Counted from the first letter of the stretch, positions 6,277-14,091 are shown. The stretch is DNA of 14,925 nucleotides from Candidatus Aminicenantota bacterium (GCA_026706325.1 JAPOYZ010000274.1:1-14925); one strand, 5' to 3'. A program made the numbers and translations. The notes: generated from the letters alone by a model not told the origin.

Positions 6277-7035
6277 TCAAGGACTGGCCAGCATCTCGAC
6301 TTCAAGGGGCGCGGGTGCTCCAGCATCCTCCGCCACCAGGTTCGCGGCGCGCATCAGGGACTCGATGGTTCCCGCGTCCGTCCACCAGCCGTCGATGACA
6401 TTGTAAGTCAACTCGTTCGACTCGATGTACCGGTTGTTGACGTCCGTAATCTCCAGCTCTCCGCGGTCGGAAGGCGAAAGGGTGTCAATGATGTCGAAGA
6501 CCCGGCTGTCGTACATGTACACTCCCGTCACCGCATACGGAGAGGCGGGCCTGGACGGCTTCTCAGTGATGCGTACGACCCGGTCGCCGTTCAACTCCGG
6601 CACTCCGAAACGTTGGGGATCGGGCACTTTCTTCAAGAGGATCTTGGCGCCCCGGCCCTGCCGGAGAAAGCTTCGCACGAAGGGCGCGATGGATTTTTCA
6701 AGAATATTGTCGCCCAGCACGACGCAGATCAGGTCGTCCCCGGCGAAATGCCGGGCCAGAGAGAGCGCGTCCGCGATCCCCCCTTCTCCCTCCTGGTAGC
6801 CGAAGTGGATCTGTCTGAGACCGAACTCCTGGCCGCTGCCCAGCAGGCGGAGAAAGTCACCCGCATTGTTGCCCCCCGTCACCAGCATGATCTCGTCGAT
6901 GCCGGCTTCGACCAGCATTTCCAGCGGGTAGTAGATCATGGGCTTGTTGTAGACCGGCAACAGGTGCTTGTTGGTCACCTTGGTCAGGGGCCACAATCTG
7001 GTGCCGAGTCCACCTGCGAGAATGACTCCCTTCAT
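6277..7035 (-). CDS. rfbA: Short-form glucose-1-phosphate thymidylyltransferase (sugar nucleotidyltransferase)
   Basis: This 252-residue enzyme probably makes dTDP-glucose from glucose-1-phosphate and dTTP, feeding RfbB directly downstream. The nucleotide-binding signature GGLGTRLWPLT (8-18) is followed by LLPVYNKPMIYYPLEML (25-41), the RmlA/RffH-type pattern. LGDN (107-110) carries the metal-binding Asp109, ITEKP lies at 156-160 and GWWTDAGT (216-223) contains Asp220. It is about 40 residues shorter than classical RmlA (about 290). The shortening is at the C-terminus, where RmlA has an extra helical region linked to allosteric control, so feedback regulation may differ. Because short NTP-transferases vary in substrate, the thymidylyl assignment depends partly on the rfbB neighbour. 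GGAAGG lies just upstream of the ATG. Confidence 0.85.
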   Translation of the reverse strand: MKGVILAGGLGTRLWPLTKVTNKHLLPVYNKPMIYYPLEMLVEAGIDEIMLVTGGNNAGDFLRLLGSGQEFGLRQIHFGYQEGEGGIADALSLARHFAGDDLICVVLGDNILEKSIAPFVRSFLRQGRGAKILLKKVPDPQRFGVPELNGDRVVRITEKPSRPASPYAVTGVYMYDSRVFDIIDTLSPSDRGELEITDVNNRYIESNELTYNVIDGWWTDAGTIESLMRAANLVAEDAGAPAPLEVEMLASP

Positions 7036-7055
7036 GGCCTTCCAAATCCCGGCTC

Positions 7056-7085
7056 ATCTTACCAGCCCGCGGCAAATGCCGTCAC
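7056..7085 (-). promoter_or_regulatory. Possible promoter of rfbA-rfbB-smpB-pepA
   Basis: On the minus strand GTGACG (7080-7085) is spaced 18 nt from TAAGAT (7056-7061), each matching four of six consensus bases. A start near 7048 would leave a leader of about 13 nt before the rfbA ATG with its GGAAGG. This lies in the largest gap (114 nt) of the minus-strand run, where a new transcript start is most plausible. Confidence 0.33.
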
Positions 7086-7122
7086 CGCATACGACCGGAC
7101 CCGCGCTTCGGTAGACTGCCTT

Positions 7123-7146
7123 GCCGCGCGGGAACTTTTGCGCGGC
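7123..7146 (-). terminator. GC-rich hairpin after the GT4 gene, without a U-tract
   Basis: GCCGCGC and GCGCGGC form a perfect 7-bp all-GC stem around a 10-nt loop, starting 3 nt past the stop codon of the GT4 gene. Neither strand has a T-run following it, so it is not a standard intrinsic terminator. It may stabilise the 3' end of the glycosyltransferase mRNA or assist a factor-dependent stop. Confidence 0.35.
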
Positions 7147-7149
7147 CTG

Positions 7150-8256
7150 TCAACTCAAGCGTCGCGGCCGCCGCGACTCCGCCAGTTCCAGATAGAGCCG
7201 CTCGGTCTCATCCAGCTTCCGTTCCAGGGTGAAATTCTCGGCCACCCGCTTACGCCCGGCTTCCCTCATCCGCCGTCTCAACGAGGTGGACGACAGCACC
7301 TTGGCCAGCGCCTCGGCCAACTTGTCCGGCCGGCCCGGGGGAACCAGCAGACCCGTGCTTCCATCCACCACCAGCTCCGGAATCCCGCCGACGCGAGTGG
7401 CCACGACGGGCAGCGGCCGGGCCATTGCGGCGAGAATGGCGGAGCTGAGCCCTTCGGACAGTGACGCCAGACAGAAGACGTCGAATTCCCGCATCATCGC
7501 GTCGCTGTCTTTCCGAAAGCCGGTGAACAGGACCCGGTCCGCGACGTTCAGGGCGCGAGCCCGCTCCTCCAGCATCTGCCTGCGCTCCCCGCCGCCGACA
7601 AAGACATACGTGACGCCGGGAAACCTCTCCCGCAACCGGGCCGCGGCCTTCAGCACCGTCACGTGCCCCTTCTCGGGACTCAGGTGGGCGACGACCCCGA
7701 CGACGAGATCCGATGGCGCCGGCAACACGGAAGTGTGTGGGAGCCTGTCGACGGACCGCAGGTCCACCCCCTCGTAAATTACCGAGATCCGTTCCGGCCG
7801 GACGCCGTTTTGAACCAGCGTCCGCTGAATGCTCCCGGAGACGGTGACGACCCGGTCGAGGAGCCGGTTGTACTTGATGCGGCTGAATCCGGAGCGCAAC
7901 GGAAAATTGACTCGGCGGGAAGCGACCAAAACGGAGACTCCGGAGATCAGAGCCGCCAGTTTGCCGGCCAGCAACGGACGGGGCGTATTGTAGTGGAGCA
8001 GGTCCACCGTTCCGGATCCCATGATCCGTGTCAGCTTCCAGGCCGCGGCAAGGCTCAGCTCACTCCGCTGGGTAAAGCTGTGGGTGGGGATGCCCGCATC
8101 CCGGGCCCGGTTGGCCAGCGGGCTCCCGGCCGGCGCCGCCAGCTCCACAACGTGGTCCCGTTTCCGGATTCCCACCATCAGGCTGAAGAGCTGCTCCTGG
8201 CCTCCCCGCCAAAAACTCTCGGTATCCACATAGAGGATCCGCAAAGGACGCTTCAC
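7150..8256 (-). CDS. Glycosyltransferase family 4 (GT-B)
   Basis: This 368-residue GT-B transferase probably adds a sugar to a lipid-linked or LPS-type glycan at the inner face of the cytoplasmic membrane; donor and acceptor are unknown. The N-terminal domain begins LRILYVDTESFWRGGQEQL with the Gly-Gly loop at 18-19. The C-terminal donor domain has VIYEGVD (159-165), VVAHLSPEKGH (188-198), VFVGGGE (218-224), VLFTGF (242-247) and TRVGGIPELV (287-296). The usual EX7E motif reads E268-GLSSAIL-A276, so the second glutamate is missing. The GTG start at 8256 was chosen because GGGTGATC (8263-8270) precedes it by 6 nt. GTG at 8268 (four residues longer) is possible but would overlap the upstream gene. 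It begins 1 nt after the WaaE-like gene ends, which suggests translational coupling. Confidence 0.86.
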   Translation of the reverse strand: MKRPLRILYVDTESFWRGGQEQLFSLMVGIRKRDHVVELAAPAGSPLANRARDAGIPTHSFTQRSELSLAAAWKLTRIMGSGTVDLLHYNTPRPLLAGKLAALISGVSVLVASRRVNFPLRSGFSRIKYNRLLDRVVTVSGSIQRTLVQNGVRPERISVIYEGVDLRSVDRLPHTSVLPAPSDLVVGVVAHLSPEKGHVTVLKAAARLRERFPGVTYVFVGGGERRQMLEERARALNVADRVLFTGFRKDSDAMMREFDVFCLASLSEGLSSAILAAMARPLPVVATRVGGIPELVVDGSTGLLVPPGRPDKLAEALAKVLSSTSLRRRMREAGRKRVAENFTLERKLDETERLYLELAESRRPRRLS

Positions 8257-8257
8257 A

Positions 8258-9034
8258 CTATCGATCACCCGCCCGTTTCGGGTCTCCCGCGGCCAGTTCC
8301 CACAGCTTGAGATACTTGAAGAATGTGGACATGGCCGAGAGGAAAGACACGGCCAGCCCGGGAACGCCGTCCTGAAAACCGCGGTGCAGGACGTAATTGC
8401 GAAAGAATACCCAAGGAGGATACAGCAACAGCTTCGCTGGTCCGGCTCGAACGCCGGCATCGAAATAGTCGGCTGCCGCCAAGTTGGTGAACCGCTCCAA
8501 CTGCCGCAGATACTCGCTCAGGGAAGCGTAGGTGTGGTGGTGCAGATCTCCCGAAAGCCGGCCGGTGGACCCTTTGACGCGGAAAGACTCATGGACCCGT
8601 CCTCCCTCCCACCGTCCCGCGGACCGGCGAAAGAGCCTCATCTGCCAATCGGGATACCAGGTCGTGTGCTCGATCCATCGGCCCAGAAAGAAAGTCTTGC
8701 GGGACAGGTAGTAGCCGTCGATTCCGTCATCCTTTCCGGACTTCCAGAGGAGCACTTCCCGCTGCAGCTCCGGACTCAGAACTTCGTCCGCGTCCAGGCT
8801 CAGGACCCAGTCGAAAGAGGCTTGATGCGTCGCGAACTGCTTCTGGTCGCGGTAGCCGGACCACGTGCGTTGGAGAAATCGATGGGTAAAACGGCGGCAA
8901 ATGGCTTCGGTCCCGTCCGAGCTGAAGGAATCCACGACCACGATCTCGTCGCTCACGGCCTGAAGGCTGCTCAGGGCAGCGTCGATTTTTTCCTCCTCGT
9001 TGAAGCTGATGACGACGCCGGAGAGCTTCTTCAA
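8258..9034 (-). CDS. WaaE/KdtX-like glycosyltransferase family 2
   Basis: This 258-residue GT-A enzyme resembles the LPS core glucosyltransferase group WaaE/KdtX. It opens with LSGVVISFNEEEKI (4-17), and IVVVDSFSSDGT (31-42) forms the nucleotide-binding strand. LSLDADE (79-85) carries the metal-binding DxD (Asp81, Asp83). The WaaE-type features follow: YPDWQMRLFRR, VHESF, a HHHTYASLSEYLRQLERFTN stretch and a hydrophobic C-terminal part (PPWVFFRNYVLHRGFQDG). These suggest a membrane-associated enzyme acting on a lipid A-core-like acceptor, but the exact linkage cannot be read from sequence. The start is TTG, preceded by GGATGGGG at 8 nt spacing. A 13-codon upstream frame ends on this start (TTGA overlap). 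It lies 56 nt after the other GT2 gene and 1 nt before the GT4 gene. Confidence 0.85.
   Translation of the reverse strand: MKKLSGVVISFNEEEKIDAALSSLQAVSDEIVVVDSFSSDGTEAICRRFTHRFLQRTWSGYRDQKQFATHQASFDWVLSLDADEVLSPELQREVLLWKSGKDDGIDGYYLSRKTFFLGRWIEHTTWYPDWQMRLFRRSAGRWEGGRVHESFRVKGSTGRLSGDLHHHTYASLSEYLRQLERFTNLAAADYFDAGVRAGPAKLLLYPPWVFFRNYVLHRGFQDGVPGLAVSFLSAMSTFFKYLKLWELAAGDPKRAGDR
8263..8270 (-). promoter_or_regulatory. Ribosome-binding site deciding the GT4 start
   Basis: GGGTGATC on the minus strand matches the 3' part of the extended anti-Shine-Dalgarno complement (GGTGATC). It lies 6 nt before GTG at 8256 and inside the end of the WaaE-like gene. It favours the 8256 start over GTG at 8268. 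Confidence 0.5.
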
Positions 9035-9090
9035 GAGACTTGCCCCATCCAGATCACCTGACCGCCTGACATGGAGTTCAGATCCTCAGA

Positions 9091-10176
9091 TCATACAACC
9101 GAACCGGGACGAGACGAACCAGCCTCGACGGCGGGAGCTTTTTCCAGACCCGGATGCTCTGCCCGGACCTGACTGCTGCCTCGATACACCCGAATCGGCG
9201 CGGTCCGATAGAAGGTGTCCAATAACTTGAAGATCTCGGCATCGGATCGCCGCGCCCGGTCCCGTTCCCGCCGCCGCATCCGCCTCACCTCGGCAATCCG
9301 GACGAGAGCGCCCAGGAAGGAACGGTAGTACGTCCCATCGAGCACCATGAACCGGGTCAGCAGGAGGCCTGCCAGTCCCACCAGGTGGCGAATCCAGTAA
9401 CCGGTGGAGTGGAGATTGATCCAATGGAACAGGAGCCGGTTCCGCACCGCTACGGTCTGGACCCTTCGAGGCCGGAACCGGCTGCCGATGGTGGCGCTGA
9501 TCCGGTGATAGGCGACGCTGTCCGGTTCGTACCGGATCTCCCATCCACGCTTCCATCCGCGGTAGGACAGGTCGACGTCCTCCCAGTGAAAGGGTGCGAG
9601 GAGGGTGTTGAAGCCTCCCAGCTCCCGGAGTTTCCGGCGGTCGTAGGTAGCGAAACCGCCGACGGCATAAGCGGACAACCACCGGCGATCCTGAAGCTCC
9701 GAACGGGCGCTGCTCGGGTCTACGTCATAGTTCAGATAGACGCTCCAGAACCCTCGCCGGAAACGGCCGAAACGGCCTCCCGCCGTGAACTCGTCTCCGT
9801 CCCAGGAGAAGACCCGGGCCGTGACCGCCATCACCTCCGGGTCCTGAAAATGCGGGGTCTGGTGCAGCAGGTAGTCGGGCTCCACCTTCACATCGTTGTT
9901 CAAGAGCGCCACCAGGGGAAAGCGGGCTTGCTCGAATCCGAGGTTGCAGGCCGGCGCGAATCCGCGATTCGAGGGGGACTCGATGAGCCGGACCTGGGGA
10001 AACTCGGCCGGCAGGACTTTCCGGGTCTCGTCTTCACTGCCGTCATCCACGACCAGGATCTCGGTCCGGCAATGGCTCTCGCGGCGGTAGAACCCAGCGG
10101 CCTCGCACACCGAGGGCAGAGTCTCCCGCAACAGGGTGATTCCGTTCCAGGTCGGGATGACGATGCTCACGTCCAT
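9091..10176 (-). CDS. Glycosyltransferase family 2 (rhamnosyltransferase-like)
   Basis: This 361-residue GT-A transferase probably extends a surface polysaccharide. It starts with DVSIVIPTWNG (2-12), then VVDDGSED (42-49) and SNRGFAPACNLG (69-80). LLNND (91-95) carries the metal-binding acidic residue, and HWEDVDLSYRGWKRGW (197-212) holds the acceptor-side ED motif, as in rhamnosyltransferase-like GT2 proteins. A moderately hydrophobic stretch around 258-280 (YWIRHLVGLAGLLLTRFMVL) and a basic region (about 293-315) suggest peripheral membrane attachment. The last 40 residues are low in recognisable structure. ATG at 10176 is preferred; a TTG at 10188 would add four residues and start 1 nt after gpmI. 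The true donor sugar is unknown, although dTDP-rhamnose would fit the rfbAB genes nearby. Confidence 0.86.
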   Translation of the reverse strand: MDVSIVIPTWNGITLLRETLPSVCEAAGFYRRESHCRTEILVVDDGSEDETRKVLPAEFPQVRLIESPSNRGFAPACNLGFEQARFPLVALLNNDVKVEPDYLLHQTPHFQDPEVMAVTARVFSWDGDEFTAGGRFGRFRRGFWSVYLNYDVDPSSARSELQDRRWLSAYAVGGFATYDRRKLRELGGFNTLLAPFHWEDVDLSYRGWKRGWEIRYEPDSVAYHRISATIGSRFRPRRVQTVAVRNRLLFHWINLHSTGYWIRHLVGLAGLLLTRFMVLDGTYYRSFLGALVRIAEVRRMRRRERDRARRSDAEIFKLLDTFYRTAPIRVYRGSSQVRAEHPGLEKAPAVEAGSSRPGSVV

Positions 10177-10189
10177 GGGGACTGCCAAG

Positions 10190-11725
10190 CTATCTCAACA
10201 GGGATCTGCCGGACATCTCCTTCGGCTGCGGCAAGTCCAGATACTCGAGCAGCGTGGGGGCGACATCCTCCAGAGCTCCGCCCGGCCTCAATGCCGGCCG
10301 GTTCTGAGAATCGACCAGAATGAACGGCACCGGGTGACTGGTGTGCGCCGTGTGGGGCTGACCCGTTCTCGTGTCCACCATCAACTCTGCGTTTCCATGG
10401 TCTGCCGTGACGGCCATGACGCCTCCGGTTTTCCGGATCTTTCGGTAGATTCGGCCCAGGCAGGAGTCGACGGCTTCCACCGCCTGGACGGTCGCCGCCA
10501 TGTCTCCCGTGTGTCCCACCATGTCGGCGTTGGCAAAATTGACCACCATGGCGGGAAAGACGCCGCGTTCCAGCTCGTCGAGCAGCCGGTCCGTGATCTC
10601 GGCGGCGCTCATCCAGGGTTGGAGATCGTACGTGGCCACCTTAGGAGATGGGATCAGCACCCGGGTCTCGCCTTCCGGAGGGTCCTCCACTCCTCCGTTG
10701 AAGAAATAGGTGACGTGGGCGTACTTTTCCGTCTCCGCGAGGCGCAGATTGGAAACGCCATGGGAGCTCAGGAGCTGGGCCAGCGTCTGACGAACCGGTA
10801 CGTATGGGAAAGCCGCCGGCAGGGACCAGTCGAGACGATACCGCGTCATGGTGAGAAGGTGTGTCATGGGCCCCCGGTTCCGGGGAAAGGCCTGGAAATC
10901 GTCTCCCGACAGCGCGTGTGTGAGTTGGCGGGCCCGGTCGGCACGGAAGTTGAAGAAAATGGCCGCATGATCGGGATCGAGGGGACCCACCGGACGGCCG
11001 AGGGAGTCCACAACCGGAAACGGGACCACGAACTCGTCGTAGACCTCCTTTCGATAGGACTCCTCTATACCCTGAATCGGATTCCGCCAGCCTCGCTCTC
11101 CGCGACCCTCGACCATGCACCGGTAGGCCTTCTCCACCCGTTCCCAACGGTTGTCGCGATCCATGGCGTAGTAGCGGCCGCCGACGGAAGCCAAGGCTCC
11201 GGTTCCCAGCCTCCTGGTCTCTGCCCGCAACTGCGCCAGATATTTCACTCCGGCGGTGGGACTCGCGTCCCTCCCGTCCAGGATGGCGTGGATCCATACC
11301 TTCTCCACATGCTCGTTCCTGGCCAGCCGCAGCAACGCCAGCAGGTGCCGGACGTGGCTGTGCACACCTCCGTCGGAGACCAGGCCGACCAGGTGGAGCG
11401 CCGTGTGGCGAGCCGTTTCCATGACGGATCGCAGGCTGGAGTTGCCGTCGAACCGCCCGGTCCGGATGGCTCGATCGATTCGGGTCAGATCCTGCGGGAC
11501 AACCCGTCCGGCCCCCAGATTCAGGTGGCCGACTTCGCTGTTGCCCATCTGGCCCGGGGGCAGGCCGACACGTCCGCCGCTGGCCGCCAAGCGGGTCCAG
11601 GCGTAGCGCGAACAGAGCCTCTCCATGGTGGGGAGCCGGGCCTGGGCGATGGCATTCCCTTCCCGGCCGTCTCGCAATCCCCAACCATCCAGGACGGCCA
11701 GAAGGACCACGGGGGGTGTCGACAT
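10190..11725 (-). CDS. gpmI: 2,3-bisphosphoglycerate-independent phosphoglycerate mutase
   Basis: This 511-residue glycolytic enzyme interconverts 3- and 2-phosphoglycerate using two metal ions and a phosphoserine intermediate. The metal-binding start VLDGWGLR (11-18) includes Asp13. PGQMGNSEVGHLNLGAGR (57-74) carries the nucleophile Ser63. SDGGVHSH, ILDGRDASP, GGRYYAMDRDNRWERVEKAY, FNFRADRARQL, EKYAHVTYFFNGG, NFANADMVGHTG and TADHGNAE follow in the normal iPGM order, giving the complete set of substrate and metal ligands. Length is normal. The gene lies 60 nt downstream of eno on the same strand, so consecutive glycolytic steps are probably co-expressed. A 13-nt gap leads into the glycosyltransferase genes. 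Confidence 0.96.
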   Translation of the reverse strand: MSTPPVVLLAVLDGWGLRDGREGNAIAQARLPTMERLCSRYAWTRLAASGGRVGLPPGQMGNSEVGHLNLGAGRVVPQDLTRIDRAIRTGRFDGNSSLRSVMETARHTALHLVGLVSDGGVHSHVRHLLALLRLARNEHVEKVWIHAILDGRDASPTAGVKYLAQLRAETRRLGTGALASVGGRYYAMDRDNRWERVEKAYRCMVEGRGERGWRNPIQGIEESYRKEVYDEFVVPFPVVDSLGRPVGPLDPDHAAIFFNFRADRARQLTHALSGDDFQAFPRNRGPMTHLLTMTRYRLDWSLPAAFPYVPVRQTLAQLLSSHGVSNLRLAETEKYAHVTYFFNGGVEDPPEGETRVLIPSPKVATYDLQPWMSAAEITDRLLDELERGVFPAMVVNFANADMVGHTGDMAATVQAVEAVDSCLGRIYRKIRKTGGVMAVTADHGNAELMVDTRTGQPHTAHTSHPVPFILVDSQNRPALRPGGALEDVAPTLLEYLDLPQPKEMSGRSLLR

Positions 11726-11785
11726 GATTCAGTGCGGCAGAAACAGGATCAAACGGCGGTTTTTTCAGGCAAGCTCCTGCACCGG

Positions 11786-13066
11786 TCAAGGACCATCGTG
11801 CGTGAGTTCAGTGCTGGAGTAGAGGGCTCGGTCGCCCAGTTCCTCCTCGATTCTCAACAACTGATTGTATTTCGCCACCCGGTCGGACCTGCAGGCCGAT
11901 CCCGCCTTGATCTGAACGGCGTTGGTCGCCACGGACAGATCCGCTATGAAAGCGTCCTCCGTTTCGCCCGAACGATGCGAGACGATCCAACTGTAACCAT
12001 TCTCGCGAGCCAGATCGATGGTTTCGAGCGTCTCGGTCAGGGTCCCAATCTGATTCAGCTTGATGAGTATGGAGTTGGCGACGCCGGAATCGATGCCCCG
12101 TTGCAACCGGCCCGGATGGGTGACGAACAGGTCGTCGCCCACCAGTTGGACCCGGTGACCCAACTGGCGGGACATCCGGGCCCATCCGTCCCAGTCGTCT
12201 TCGGCCAGACCGTCCTCGATGGAACAGATGGGATAAAGGTCCAGCCAACTGGCGTACATGTCTACGAGCTCCTCCGAACTCATGTAATTGAGCCCCCGCA
12301 GAACGTAGTGGCCGTCCCGGTAAAGCTCGCTGGCGGCCACGTCGAGAGCCAGATAGAAGTCCTCTCCGGGACGGTAGCCGGCCCACTCGATGGCTTTCAG
12401 GACCAGCTTCACCGCCTCGGCGTTGGATTCCATGTTGGGGGCGAATCCTCCCTCGTCGCCGACGGTGGTGGGGCGCCCGTCCTGCTCCAGGACCCGGCCC
12501 AGGTGATGGAACACCTCGGCGCCCATCTGCAGTGCGCGCGAGAAGGAACCGGCGGATACCGGAACCACCATGAACTCCTGGAAGTCGACGTTCCGGTGAC
12601 CGTGCACACCACCGTTGAGGATGTTCATGAGGGGAACCGGCATGCGGCGGGCCTCGGCGCCGCCCAGAGAACGGAAAAGCGAGCAGCCCCGGCTCCGGGC
12701 GGCGGCCCGGGCGCAGGCCAGGGAGACTGCCAGGATGGCGTTGGCCCCCAGCTTCTCCTTGGACTCGGTTCCGTCCAATTCGATCATCCGGCGGTCCACA
12801 CGAGTCTGGTCCAGGACCGGCAGCCCTTTGACACCCGGCCCGAGGACGCGCCGGATATTCTCGACGGCGCGGCCGACTCCCTTCCCCAGAAACCGGCCCG
12901 GATCCGCGTCCCGCAGTTCTTTGGCTTCGTGAAGACCGGTGGAGGCTCCGGACGGCACCGCAGCCCTCCCCAGGTGACCGGCCCGGGTCACGACATCGGC
13001 TTCGACGGTGGGGTTTCCCCTGGAGTCAAGGACCTCTCTGGCCCGGACTTCTTCGATGGTGGTCAT
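11786..13066 (-). CDS. eno: Enolase (phosphopyruvate hydratase)
   Basis: This 426-residue enzyme converts 2-phosphoglycerate to phosphoenolpyruvate. AREVLDSRGNPTVE (9-22) and VPSGASTGLHEA (38-48) form the conserved N-terminal loops. GDEGGFAPN (203-211) supplies catalytic Glu205, and the catalytic base is Lys336 in LIKLNQIGTLTE. Magnesium ligands are Asp242 (LALDVAASE), Glu284 (CSIEDGL) and Asp311 (GDDLFVT). SHRSGETED (363-371) and the C-terminal RVAKYNQLLRIEEELG (396-411) are standard. Length is normal. ATG at 13066 was chosen over an in-frame TTG two codons earlier because MTTIEEVRAREVLDSRG matches the family start. No clear Shine-Dalgarno sequence is present, so it may rely on readthrough from the TPR gene 28 nt upstream. 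Confidence 0.96.
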   Translation of the reverse strand: MTTIEEVRAREVLDSRGNPTVEADVVTRAGHLGRAAVPSGASTGLHEAKELRDADPGRFLGKGVGRAVENIRRVLGPGVKGLPVLDQTRVDRRMIELDGTESKEKLGANAILAVSLACARAAARSRGCSLFRSLGGAEARRMPVPLMNILNGGVHGHRNVDFQEFMVVPVSAGSFSRALQMGAEVFHHLGRVLEQDGRPTTVGDEGGFAPNMESNAEAVKLVLKAIEWAGYRPGEDFYLALDVAASELYRDGHYVLRGLNYMSSEELVDMYASWLDLYPICSIEDGLAEDDWDGWARMSRQLGHRVQLVGDDLFVTHPGRLQRGIDSGVANSILIKLNQIGTLTETLETIDLARENGYSWIVSHRSGETEDAFIADLSVATNAVQIKAGSACRSDRVAKYNQLLRIEEELGDRALYSSTELTHDGP

Positions 13067-13094
13067 GAGCAATTGTCACACGAACCGGGGGGCG

Positions 13095-14072
13095 CTATCT
13101 TCGTTCCCTCTGTCTTCGAATCCGCTCCTGGACCCGCTCGACACTCGCCTGGATCTCACCATCCCGGCTGAGGCTGTGAGCTTTCCTGTAGTTTTCCAGA
13201 GCCTCCGAATACTGGTCGTTCATTTCGTAGATATAGCCGAGCCGGTTGTACGTCTCCCAGCGGTCCGGGTCGATTTCCTTGCTCTTCACAAAGGCTTCCT
13301 GCGCCGCCAGGAGGTGTTCCGAGAAGAGATGAGCGATCCCCAGGTTGAACCAGGCATCCCCGTCTTCCGGTTGCTCCTTCAGGTAGTCGCCCAAGGTGGC
13401 GACCGCTTCCGAATAGTTGCCCTGTTCGAGGGACGCAACGCCCCGGTAGTAGACGATGCGCGAGAGGTGGTTGCGGGCTTCGGCGGAATTTGGATCCAGC
13501 CCCACGGCCTGTTTCAGGAATCCTTCGGCCAGTGCGTAGCTCTTCTTTCTGTAGTGGGCCAATCCGAGCTGGAGAACGTCGTCGAACTGGCCCCTGCGGA
13601 TGGAGACGGCCCGCTCCAGGTCGGAGATGGCCCGGTCGTACATGGCCAGATTGTAGTAGGCGCTTCCCCGGGTGTGGTGCAGTTGGTAGCGGTCCGCGGG
13701 CGACTTGGCGTATGCCTCCGCTTTTTCCAGCGCCGCCGCGGCTTCCTGAAAATTGCCCGTGTTGTAGTAGGCGATGCCCAGGCCCTGATGCGAGACATAG
13801 ACGTCGTCCTTGAGTTCCAGCGCTTTCTTGAAGGACTCGATGGCCTTTTCCGCCCGATTGGTCTTCAGATAGGAGATCCCGAGAATCCGGTGGCCGCTCT
13901 CATAGTCGGAATGCTCCTCGACGATCGCCTCGAACTCCGCTATGGCCTTGTCGTACTGCCCCTGCTTGTAGAAGGAGATCCCCTTCCCGAAGTCCCCTTG
14001 ACCCCAGACCAGAGGAGTACCGAGCAGGAGCGCCAGAAATCCGATTCGGCAGCGGCGGCGTCCGGGCGGCAT
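13095..14072 (-). CDS. Exported TPR-repeat protein
   Basis: This 325-residue protein is nearly all tetratricopeptide repeats, about eight between residue 27 and 315, each near 34 residues. Examples are FYKQGQYDKAIAEFEAIVEE, YLKTNRAEKAIESFKKALEL, YYNTGNFQEAAAALEKAEAY and YEMNDQYSEALENYRKAHSL. The N-terminus MPPGRRRCRIGFLALLLGTP (1-20) is a basic-then-hydrophobic signal peptide, with probable cleavage near residues 24-26, so it is likely periplasmic. A scaffold or adaptor role is inferred. Because it follows two exbD genes by 19 nt, it may work with the ExbD-containing proton-driven complex, as TPR partners do near Tol-Pal systems. The start at 14072 is chosen because GAAGGGGTGA (14075-14084) is a strong Shine-Dalgarno sequence. 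Starting earlier would overlap exbD and bury the signal peptide. The C-terminus is highly basic. Confidence 0.85.
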   Translation of the reverse strand: MPPGRRRCRIGFLALLLGTPLVWGQGDFGKGISFYKQGQYDKAIAEFEAIVEEHSDYESGHRILGISYLKTNRAEKAIESFKKALELKDDVYVSHQGLGIAYYNTGNFQEAAAALEKAEAYAKSPADRYQLHHTRGSAYYNLAMYDRAISDLERAVSIRRGQFDDVLQLGLAHYRKKSYALAEGFLKQAVGLDPNSAEARNHLSRIVYYRGVASLEQGNYSEAVATLGDYLKEQPEDGDAWFNLGIAHLFSEHLLAAQEAFVKSKEIDPDRWETYNRLGYIYEMNDQYSEALENYRKAHSLSRDGEIQASVERVQERIRRQRERR

Positions 14073-14091
14073 GGTCACCCCTTCAATGGCA

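Noticed and set aside
5027..6406. A 459-codon plus-strand open frame
   Set aside because: It is antisense to smpB and rfbB. The translation is low in recognisable structure, so it is explained by codon bias of the real genes.
8269..8460. The long N-terminal extension of the GT4 gene to 8460
   Set aside because: It overlaps the WaaE-like gene. The extra residues (Cys/Ser/Pro rich) do not fit a glycosyltransferase start, while GTG at 8256 has a good ribosome-binding site.
10136..13171. A 1011-codon open frame on the plus strand
   Set aside because: It lies opposite gpmI, eno and the start of the GT2 gene, all firmly identified by catalytic motifs. Its translation has no recognisable domain and looks like an antisense shadow produced by GC-rich codon bias.
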